Part shown: positions 1-5,056 of the stretch, one piece after another
How positions within the stretch are numbered: the stretch's first letter is position 1
Layout: every line of letters starts with the position of its first letter
Assembly (NCBI GenBank): GCA_025929855.1
Contig: JAICPK010000034.1
Coordinates: 1-8,032, forward strand
From: Nitrososphaera sp.
GTDB lineage: Archaea; Thermoproteota; Nitrososphaeria; Nitrososphaerales; Nitrososphaeraceae
Reading direction: 5' to 3'
Length of the DNA: 8,032 bases
The notes under the pieces: generated by a model
What the model was told of the DNA's origin: nothing
The model's database searches: none
The model's input: only the letters and a program-made list of their open reading frames with translations
Made by a program: the position numbers and the translations under genes

Positions 1-178
1 CACTTCTCTGCAGTATCACATCGCCTAGTTGTAAATCCGTCGCCTTGCTACAAGTACCGATACTAAGTGTCTTTGCATCTACTATCTTTGACTTTATGCC
101 TATACTCTGTGTTTTTTCATAGAGTGCTTTTTCCTCAAAGCGAACTTTGTCGCAAAGGATGCTTACCTCAACAACCAT
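1..178 (-). CDS. lysX: LysX/ArgX-type amino-group-carrier ligase, N-terminal part only
   Basis: This is the start of an ATP-grasp ligase that joins the alpha-amino group of aminoadipate (lysine route) or glutamate (arginine route) to the C-terminal residue of the carrier protein LysW. Only the first 59 codons are in the window. The opening residues MVVEVSILCDKVRFEEKALY and the later stretch LGDVILQRS match the N-terminal pre-ATP-grasp region of LysX proteins (compare ILYDRIRPDE in Thermus). The ATG at 178 overlaps the TAA of lysW (TAATG), so translation is coupled to the carrier protein it uses. The region that separates lysine-specific, arginine-specific and bifunctional members lies outside the window, so substrate cannot be decided here. 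The reading frame is intact up to the edge. Identification rests on the short N-terminus plus the lysW neighbour, which together are strong. Confidence 0.85.
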   Translation of the reverse strand, partial: MVVEVSILCDKVRFEEKALYEKTQSIGIKSKIVDAKTLSIGTCSKATDLQLGDVILQRS

Positions 179-357
179 TATTGTCCCCAGTCTTCGCCTA
201 CTCTTTCAGCGGGTTTCAGCTCCAAGTTGTCGCTTACCTTTGAGGCAATCTCGTACTCCCCACCGCAATCTGGGCAAGTGATGATCTCCCCAACTACTGC
301 ATCTTCTGGCACGCTGATTTCAGCCCCGCACTCTTGGCATTCAACTTTTGATTTCAT
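178..357 (-). CDS. lysW: LysW amino-group carrier protein with C-terminal Gln
   Basis: A 59-residue acidic zinc-ribbon carrier. In the LysW pathway the alpha-amino group of aminoadipate or glutamate is protected by attachment to the last residue of this protein, and later enzymes act on the tethered intermediate. Two CxxC pairs (C7/C10 and C28/C31, the second in TCPDCGGEYE) are the zinc ligands, and the tail ends in the family signature GEDWG. The ATG at 357 has a very good ribosome binding site six bases upstream (364-370), and the ORF overlaps the end of argG by 17 bases and the start of lysX. It is too short for default ORF listings. Odd point: the final residue is Gln (CAA then TAA), whereas the characterised Thermus and Sulfolobus proteins end in EDWGE and use the terminal Glu side chain. 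Family assignment is firm; the meaning of the Gln is open. Confidence 0.93.
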   Translation of the reverse strand: MKSKVECQECGAEISVPEDAVVGEIITCPDCGGEYEIASKVSDNLELKPAERVGEDWGQ

Positions 358-1579
358 TTTCTACCTCCTTTTTGTTTTTTCTATCTATAGACAGGTCTGC
401 AGTCAAGGAGTTTGCAATAACTGACTGCAACCCCCACAGCTCCACAAACCCCTTTGCAAGGCTCTGGTCAAAGGTCGAACCGGCCTCGTACGTTGCCAAA
501 TTATTTCTGTATAAAGAATATTCTGATTCCCTTCCGACCACCCTGAGCGACCCTTTTTCCATCTTTAGCCTAACTTTTCCTGAAACACGATTTTGTGTCG
601 CATCTATAAACCTATCCAAGTCAGCGCGTAAGGGATCTTGCCATAGACCAGAATATGCAAGCCAGCTCCACTGACTGTCAACTATCTGCTTGAATGCAAG
701 CTCATGCTTTGTAAGTACCATTTTTTCTAAGTCTTTGTGGGCCTCAATTATTGCCACGGCAGCTGGTGCTTCATACACCTCCCGCGATTTAATTCCCACC
801 ACTCGGTCTTCAATGTGGTCGATAATACCGACCCCATGTGCACCAGCCTTGTCATTGACGTATTGGATAAGGTCAACGAGAGGGATATGTTCGCCATCCA
901 CACCCACCGGAATACCCTTATCAAATTCGATCTCCACATAACCAGCCTTGTCATTCTGAAAATTGATAAATTCAAAAGCCTCTTCAGGCGGTTCGAAATC
1001 AGCTTCCTCTATTTTGCCCCCTTCTAAAGCTCTCCCCCAGAGGTTCATGTCAATGCTGTATTTCTTTGCCTCCAAGCTTATTGGTATGTTCTGCTCTTTT
1101 GCAAAGGATATTTCGAGGTCGCGCGTCAAGTTGAGGTCACGTATTGGGGCAATGATTTTGAGGTTAGGGCTAAGAGCACGCATTGTAACATCGAACCGAA
1201 TCTGGTCGTTGCCTTTACCTGTGCAGCCGTGAGCTACTGCGGTTGCGCCCTCCTTCTCTGCAACTTCGACTGCTTTTGCAGCAATCAGTGGGCGAGCGAG
1301 AGCCGTCGCAAGTGGGTATTTACCCTGATATAGGCCATTAGCCTTAATGCTCGGGACTACATAATTGCGAGCAAATTCTTCGCGGGCATCTATGTAAAGA
1401 TGTTTTATTGAACCTATTGCTTCTGCCTTTCTTTCAATATCTTTAAAGTTGTCGTGCTGACCACAGTCTACAGTGACTGTTATAACATCCAGCTTGTGCA
1501 ATGTCTGTAGATATCTTATACAAACAGAGGTATCTAATCCGCCCGAGTAAGCCAATACGACTTTTCCATTATTGCCCAA
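341..1579 (-). CDS. argG: Argininosuccinate synthase
   Basis: Catalyses ATP-dependent condensation of citrulline and aspartate to argininosuccinate, the penultimate step of arginine synthesis, in the cytoplasm. The 412 residues match the usual length of about 400. The PP-loop ATP site is AYSGGLDTS at residues 10-18; the second signature HGCTGKGNDQIRFD is at 117-130, with YPLATALARPL at 88-98 before it. It is the first gene of an operon with lysW and lysX, which suggests that the carrier-protein pathway here serves arginine (alone or together with lysine). The start is TTG at 1579, because an in-frame TAG lies immediately before it and the next in-frame initiator would cut into the ATP loop. 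Directly upstream the sequence reads ATG-TAG-TTG, and the ATG at 1585 sits about 27 bases from the TATA centre, so the transcript may begin at that ATG. No internal defects are seen. Confidence 0.97.
   Translation of the reverse strand: MGNNGKVVLAYSGGLDTSVCIRYLQTLHKLDVITVTVDCGQHDNFKDIERKAEAIGSIKHLYIDAREEFARNYVVPSIKANGLYQGKYPLATALARPLIAAKAVEVAEKEGATAVAHGCTGKGNDQIRFDVTMRALSPNLKIIAPIRDLNLTRDLEISFAKEQNIPISLEAKKYSIDMNLWGRALEGGKIEEADFEPPEEAFEFINFQNDKAGYVEIEFDKGIPVGVDGEHIPLVDLIQYVNDKAGAHGVGIIDHIEDRVVGIKSREVYEAPAAVAIIEAHKDLEKMVLTKHELAFKQIVDSQWSWLAYSGLWQDPLRADLDRFIDATQNRVSGKVRLKMEKGSLRVVGRESEYSLYRNNLATYEAGSTFDQSLAKGFVELWGLQSVIANSLTADLSIDRKNKKEVENEIKS
364..370 (-). promoter_or_regulatory. Shine-Dalgarno site of lysW
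   Basis: On the minus strand AAGGAGG lies six bases before the lysW ATG and inside the 3' end of argG. It is the strongest ribosome binding site in the window and fits internal initiation on a polycistronic argG-lysW-lysX mRNA, in contrast to the leaderless-looking first genes elsewhere. Confidence 0.8.
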
Positions 1580-1608
1580 CTACATGCGAGTGCCTTTCAA
1601 GCATTACA

Positions 1609-1620
1609 TTTATATTTTTT
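1609..1620. promoter_or_regulatory. TATA element between argG and the ACT-domain gene, possibly bidirectional
   Basis: The 12 bases TTTATATTTTTT form the only strong TATA-like run in the 77-base divergent gap. Read on the minus strand (AATATAAA, 1616-1609), its centre is about 27 bases from an ATG at 1585 and 33 from the argG TTG. Read on the plus strand, it predicts a start near 1638, giving a leader of roughly 18-20 bases before the ACT-domain gene. GGTC-N6-GACC at 1621-1634 next to it is a weak inverted repeat that could be an operator. Promoter use in both directions is inference. Confidence 0.55.
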
Positions 1621-1656
1621 GGTCAGGAACGACCTAAATTAAGCTGATATTGACCC

Positions 1657-2346
1657 ATGTTGGCCAGCAATGAAAAGTCAATAACTGAGGCCGTTAGGGA
1701 GATAGTTAGTAGCGATCTCTCATTTCAGGACTCACTCCAGCGTGACTACTGCAATATTAGTGCTCTTGCCCGTATTATTAAACCGCAGATAGACCATATG
1801 CTTAGCAAAGATACAAGTATAGAAAGTGTTGTAACTGCCCTCAAGAGGTCAAGATATGATTATGATGTACCTCAAAAGCCTATTGCATCGATATTGGCAG
1901 CAAGTACGATAACCGTCAACACAGATGTGGCAAAGATCTCAGCTAAGAAGAGCAAAAAGACGATTGAAAAGGTTGCTAAGGCAATGGTCCAGAGTGTCGG
2001 CAATTTTATCAGCATATCAGAAAGTATAATGTCGATTACACTAGTTTTTGAGGATCTTTTGCTTCAAGATATCAAAGGAATGTTTGCGTATGACGATATT
2101 CTCGAAATTGAAGACAGCCTAGCAGCTATTATTGTACACAGTCCAGAAGACATCATCAAGACGCCAGGATGTGCTATAGCTTTCTATAATCAGCTTGCTA
2201 GGAGACACATAAATATTGAGGACACTGTCAGTTGTTACACTGACACCATAGTACTTGTAAAGATGGAGCAGGTAGGAAAAGCCTTCAACGCACTTACCGA
2301 TTTGATATCAAATTCAAGGAAGATGGCAAAGAAAAAACACCGGTAA
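1657..2346 (+). CDS. ACT-domain protein, putative amino-acid-responsive regulator
   Basis: A 229-residue soluble protein. Residues 155-220 (from PEDIIKTPGCAIAFYNQLA through INIEDTVSCYTDTIVLV to KAFNALTDLI) look like the second ACT repeat of aspartokinases: a PG turn, then a gINI strand, then an S-x-x-D-T strand. Residues 80-150 may be a first, more diverged ACT unit, and residues 1-75 are helical (NISALARIIKPQI followed by SVVTALKR), a pattern I associate with archaeal proteins annotated only as ACT-domain or unknown. No kinase or other catalytic domain is attached, so an allosteric or regulatory role is likely but the ligand is unknown. It diverges from argG, which makes an amino acid of the arginine/lysine family a reasonable guess. 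The C-terminus is basic (KMAKKKHR). Start: ATG at 1657, with an in-frame TGA two codons before it; no clear Shine-Dalgarno site. Confidence 0.8.
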   Translation: MLASNEKSITEAVREIVSSDLSFQDSLQRDYCNISALARIIKPQIDHMLSKDTSIESVVTALKRSRYDYDVPQKPIASILAASTITVNTDVAKISAKKSKKTIEKVAKAMVQSVGNFISISESIMSITLVFEDLLLQDIKGMFAYDDILEIEDSLAAIIVHSPEDIIKTPGCAIAFYNQLARRHINIEDTVSCYTDTIVLVKMEQVGKAFNALTDLISNSRKMAKKKHR

Positions 2347-2352
2347 AAACGG

Positions 2353-2360
2353 TTTTATTT
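2353..2360 (+). promoter_or_regulatory. TATA box for the B12-like regulator gene
   Basis: TTTTATTT lies with its centre about 25 bases before the ATG at 2381, the spacing expected if transcription starts at the first base of the start codon. It also forms one arm of a short inverted repeat (TAAAA-ACGG-TTTTA, 2344-2357) at the end of the upstream gene. This suggests the regulator has its own promoter even though only 34 bases separate it from the ACT gene. Confidence 0.55.
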
Positions 2361-2380
2361 TCCATGATATCAGATAACTT

Positions 2381-3295
2381 ATGTACCGTCGTTATAGACT
2401 TGATGAGATCAAGCGCAAGATAATTGATGTTTTGCAAAATGCCGGAGGCACAGGACTATCTGGTGTAGAACTCGCGGATAGGATTGGCATGAACAGGATG
2501 ACAATTACAAAATATCTTGATGTCATGCATGCGATGGGTCTTCTCAAAAAGAAAAAGATAGGCAACGTGAACATATGGTTTGCACAAATTGGCGTTGGGG
2601 ATATCGAATTCCCGATTAACTATATTCAAGTTCAACAAAAACTGATAAGCTCAATTCTGGCAGGTGATGAAGACCATGCCAGAAGGATCTTGCTGAGTGT
2701 CATGAACTCTGATGTCGACCAAGTAAGAGTGATGACAGATGTAATGTTGCCTGCAGTTAACACCATAGGCGAGTTGTACAGTAGAGGGAGATTGAATAAG
2801 ACAGAACGGATTTTTTTGTTGAATTTGATGATGGAACTCATTGATTTAGTCAAGTTCAATGTACGCCCTAAAGAGCAAAAGGCAAACGCACATGCCCTAT
2901 GCGTGGCGGGCTCTGAAGATAGAGTGCATATTGCTAAAGGGGCCGCCGTGGCATTGTTGGCTCGCGGTTGGGATTCTTCTTTTATCGGCGATGTTGGGGA
3001 ACAGATTGACCCCTTCTTTGATATTGACTTTCAGCGTTATTTGCTACGTATATGGAGTAATAAGCACGGCTTCATGCTTGTATGTATATTTTCATCTGGC
3101 GAGGGATCTCTTCGATTCTTATCCTCGACCGCTAAGGAGATGAAGGGCAAGGTCAAAGGTGATCTCCGCATTACAGTGGTCACTACACAACAGCTGCAAC
3201 CGGTTGCAGAAGAGAGTTCAGACTATGTGGCCAAGGATCTGGTAGCTCTTATCGAGTGGGCTGAGCAAGAATTCAATCAACGCATCAGTGTCTAG
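2381..3295 (+). CDS. Winged-helix transcriptional regulator with cobalamin-binding-like domain
   Basis: A 304-residue fusion. Residues 1-70 form a winged helix-turn-helix (LSGVELADRIGMNRMTITKY as the turn and recognition helix, a KKKK wing near 56-59). Residues 85-158 resemble the four-helix cap of methionine-synthase/CarH-type B12 proteins (AGDEDHARRILL, then LPAVNTIGELYSRGRL). Residues 170-285 are Rossmann-like (ALCVAGSEDRVHIAKGAAVALLARGW, VCIFSSG, TVVTTQQ). H183 may correspond to the lower-ligand His, but the context RVHIAKG is not the standard D/E-x-H-x-x-G, and the cap has Y133 and E142-R143 where CarH has W-x9-E-H. It may bind B12 differently, bind another ligand, or be a fold relic. 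It probably acts as a one-component regulator; targets are unknown. Start ATG 2381 follows a TATA box at leaderless spacing. Its TAG overlaps the stop of the convergent membrane protein gene. Confidence 0.78.
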   Translation: MYRRYRLDEIKRKIIDVLQNAGGTGLSGVELADRIGMNRMTITKYLDVMHAMGLLKKKKIGNVNIWFAQIGVGDIEFPINYIQVQQKLISSILAGDEDHARRILLSVMNSDVDQVRVMTDVMLPAVNTIGELYSRGRLNKTERIFLLNLMMELIDLVKFNVRPKEQKANAHALCVAGSEDRVHIAKGAAVALLARGWDSSFIGDVGEQIDPFFDIDFQRYLLRIWSNKHGFMLVCIFSSGEGSLRFLSSTAKEMKGKVKGDLRITVVTTQQLQPVAEESSDYVAKDLVALIEWAEQEFNQRISV

Positions 3296-3747
3296 ACCTG
3301 CTGTAGCGGGATAGGAGTTATTGGCGGAGCTTCAGGAACTATTACTTGCATTAGAAGACTTATTATAAATCCAATTACTGCAAAGAGTATGACTGCAAGC
3401 ATTGCTATGCCAAGTGCTCTGAGCCATCCAGTATGAAATCCCCTTTTAAATACGCCTATCCAAGCAACGAAAGCGACAATCAACCCTATTATGACAGGCA
3501 GGGTTGGGTCTCCAACTATTGCTGTAAGCAAAGCAGCAAAGATAAAAAACACTACGACCGATACAATGGGACCAAGGGCCGTCACCAGCATGGCACGACT
3601 AAAGCTTACTCTTCCCATTGCAAGGATCTTGGCCGCTACCCATACAGGTATTGAAACAATTATCCAAAGTACTAACAGACCAATTATGACTGCAGCCGCA
3701 ATTACTACTATTTCTGTCCCGCCTTGAAACAAGAATTGTTCAAGCAA
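3292..3747 (-). CDS. Small integral membrane protein of unknown function
   Basis: A 151-residue, strongly hydrophobic protein with about four membrane helices, near residues 11-33 (VVIAAAVIIGLLVLWIIVSI), 50-76, 82-99 and 111-133. A short polar loop carries KRGFHTGW between the third and fourth helices, and the C-terminus is proline-rich (PEAPPITPIP). I do not recognise the family and see no transport or catalytic motif. The start is TTG at 3747, since no ATG or GTG occurs between it and the upstream in-frame stop. AAAGG precedes it by a few bases, and a TATA-like ATTTAAGA lies 28 bases upstream, so the mRNA may be nearly leaderless. The gene is convergent with the B12-like regulator: the two stops share the palindrome CTAG. 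Being a protein is supported by length, frame integrity and the regular hydrophobic pattern. Confidence 0.75.
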   Translation of the reverse strand: MLEQFLFQGGTEIVVIAAAVIIGLLVLWIIVSIPVWVAAKILAMGRVSFSRAMLVTALGPIVSVVVFFIFAALLTAIVGDPTLPVIIGLIVAFVAWIGVFKRGFHTGWLRALGIAMLAVILFAVIGFIISLLMQVIVPEAPPITPIPLQQV

Positions 3748-3772
3748 TACCTTTACTGTAAAATGCGTCGAG

Positions 3773-3780
3773 ATTTAAGA
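3773..3780 (-). promoter_or_regulatory. TATA-like box for the small membrane protein gene
   Basis: On the minus strand TCTTAAAT is centred about 28 bases before the TTG at 3747, consistent with a transcript starting at or just before the start codon. This rests on spacing and composition only. Confidence 0.4.
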
Positions 3781-3880
3781 GCTGCCAATAAGAAAGATGG
3801 CTTACGGATGTGAGGTATTTTATGGCTATGAGGACTCTATTTCTAACCAGACAACATTGAGCAATGAAACAGTAAAAGGT

Positions 3881-3896
3881 ATCTGTACTTACAGAT
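3881..3896. promoter_or_regulatory. 16-base palindrome upstream of the zinc-finger gene, candidate operator
   Basis: ATCTGTA-CT-TACAGAT is a perfect inverted repeat with seven-base arms and a two-base centre. It ends seven bases before the TATA box at 3904-3912, in the place where an archaeal activator or BRE-overlapping regulator would bind. It is the cleanest dyad that I noticed between genes in this window. The binding factor is unknown; autoregulation by the adjacent finger protein is possible but unproven. Confidence 0.45.
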
Positions 3897-3903
3897 GTGC
3901 AGG

Positions 3904-3912
3904 TTTTTTAAA
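3904..3912 (+). promoter_or_regulatory. TATA box of the zinc-finger gene
   Basis: TTTTTTAAA is centred 25-26 bases before the ATG at 3934. This spacing predicts a leaderless mRNA and is a main reason for accepting the very short gene that follows. Confidence 0.55.
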
Positions 3913-3933
3913 TCTTGTCGCTTATGATTCTGT

Positions 3934-4065
3934 ATGCCTTCAAGTGAATTATTGAGGTGCAAAGAATGCGGTCAGTTGTTTGACACAGTTGAGTCGCTCA
4001 GAGAGCACATGAAGTCAGAAAGAGATGAAATAGAAAATCGCGTCAAGGGTTTCTCTGACGGGTAA
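3934..4065 (+). CDS. 43-residue single zinc-finger protein (C2H-type with Glu at the fourth ligand place)
   Basis: A tiny protein beginning MPSSELLRCKECGQLF. The spacing C9-x2-C12-x3-F16-x5-L22-x2-H25 is exactly that of a classical C2H2 finger, including the hydrophobic core residues. The second His expected three to five residues after H25 is absent; E29 stands at the x3 position and D31/E32 follow. The remaining tail is charged (SERDEIENRVKG). One-finger proteins of this size are common in Nitrososphaera-type archaea and are thought to be DNA-binding or protein-binding regulators; that role is inferred. An in-frame TGA three codons upstream fixes the ATG at 3934, and a TATA box sits at leaderless distance. 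The gene lies between two minus-strand genes and is transcribed alone. It is too short for the usual ORF cut-off. Confidence 0.7.
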   Translation: MPSSELLRCKECGQLFDTVESLREHMKSERDEIENRVKGFSDG

Positions 4066-4128
4066 AGCGCATACACCCTTTGTTGGACTACTACCGTAAC
4101 TTCATACCTGTTAGTGCTCCCCGACATA

Positions 4129-4141
4129 ATTCAAATTGAAT
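4129..4141. repeat. 13-base perfect palindrome in a convergent gap
   Basis: ATTCAA-A-TTGAAT lies between the 3' ends of the zinc-finger gene and the TIM-barrel gene. It could be a weak bidirectional terminator hairpin or a chance AT-rich dyad; no T-run adjoins it. Confidence 0.25.
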
Positions 4142-4207
4142 CGCCTCTACAGAATACATACAGATTAAGCTGAAACCTTATACTAGTCTTTAGGAAATAG
4201 CTGCAAG

Positions 4208-5056
4208 CTATGCCGAAGTTGATTTATCTTGTAGTTTTTTGACTGTTCTCTTAATAAAATCAAGTCCGTATCTGGTTGCATGCTCATAATTCTTATCAGG
4301 AACGTTTGGTTCAAAGCTGAAATATCCATCATAGCCAATTTCAATTAGACTTTTTACGATTGTAGAAAAATCAATGTGAGCAAATCCTGGCATTTTCCTA
4401 TTATTATCGGCAAAGTGCATGTGACGCAAAAAATTACGGGCGCTTTGTATAGCGTCTTCAAATAAGTCTTCTTCAATGTTCATATGGAAGGTGTCAAGCA
4501 ATATGCCTAGTGAGTCTACCTGCTGTGCTATTGCAATTGCATCTTTTGCAGTCGCACAATATGGAGTGCTGTAGCGATTGAGAGGCTCAAGCACTAGCTG
4601 GATGCCATAGTCTGCGGCCTTTCGGCATAGACGCCTCATTATTGGTACAGCTTTTGCTGCATAGAGCTCCTTGTCGTTTGCAGAAATTATCCTGTGCGTC
4701 CTGTCAACCCCTTGAGCGTCGTCAGCAAAGAGACAAACATTCATCTCACGACCTTCCAGAATACTACACATCTCAAGGCAATCTATCACATATTGTTCTG
4801 AACCTTGCACTAGCGTAGGATCACTACTTAGAAGCTTGCGTTTCCAACCATCGCGACTAATAGAGCCCCACATGCCAGTTACGCCACAAACCGATAGGCC
4901 GTAAGAATTCAATGAATCTAGCAATTTCTTTGTATCAACTTCATTAGGCTCCCCAAACATTTCTATTCCGTCATAACCCTGTTTTGCTAGCGTCGCTAAT
5001 GTATCTTCAATTGGCTCTATTTTTCTAAAAGAGGCAAGGGTGATAGCGTATTTCAT
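4208..5056 (-). CDS. Sugar (phosphate) isomerase/epimerase, D-tagatose/psicose 3-epimerase-like TIM barrel
   Basis: A 282-residue protein of the xylose-isomerase-like TIM-barrel superfamily, normal length for the family. Metal-ligand residues of the ketose 3-epimerase group are visible in order: E157 in LVLEPLNRY, D188 in GILLDTFHMNIEED, H214 in HMHFADNNR and E249 in FSFEPN. The paired glutamates E157/E249 are also the acid-base residues in characterised members. LEPLNR and LDTFHMNIEE are strongly like D-tagatose/D-psicose 3-epimerases and related hydroxypyruvate-isomerase-like enzymes, so a metal-dependent epimerisation or isomerisation of a ketose or similar polyol is likely; the true substrate is unknown. 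The ATG at 5056 overlaps the TGA of the upstream phosphatase-family gene (ATGA), so the two are translationally coupled and probably act in one pathway. No frame damage or missing ligand is seen. Confidence 0.88.
   Translation of the reverse strand: MKYAITLASFRKIEPIEDTLATLAKQGYDGIEMFGEPNEVDTKKLLDSLNSYGLSVCGVTGMWGSISRDGWKRKLLSSDPTLVQGSEQYVIDCLEMCSILEGREMNVCLFADDAQGVDRTHRIISANDKELYAAKAVPIMRRLCRKAADYGIQLVLEPLNRYSTPYCATAKDAIAIAQQVDSLGILLDTFHMNIEEDLFEDAIQSARNFLRHMHFADNNRKMPGFAHIDFSTIVKSLIEIGYDGYFSFEPNVPDKNYEHATRYGLDFIKRTVKKLQDKSTSA

Noticed and set aside
748..975. Minus-strand 75-codon frame within argG in another phase
   Set aside because: Lies wholly inside the argG coding sequence and has no recognisable features.
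348..1232. Several plus-strand frames of 65-108 codons opposite argG
   Set aside because: They are antisense shadows of a clearly conserved gene, with no motif, promoter or ribosome binding site.
2392..2859. Minus-strand frames opposite the winged-helix gene
   Set aside because: Shadow frames; the plus-strand protein has coherent domains over the same bases.
3433..3727. Plus-strand frames opposite the membrane protein gene
   Set aside because: Composition rich in Thr/Ser/Arg is the expected complement of a hydrophobic gene; no start signals.
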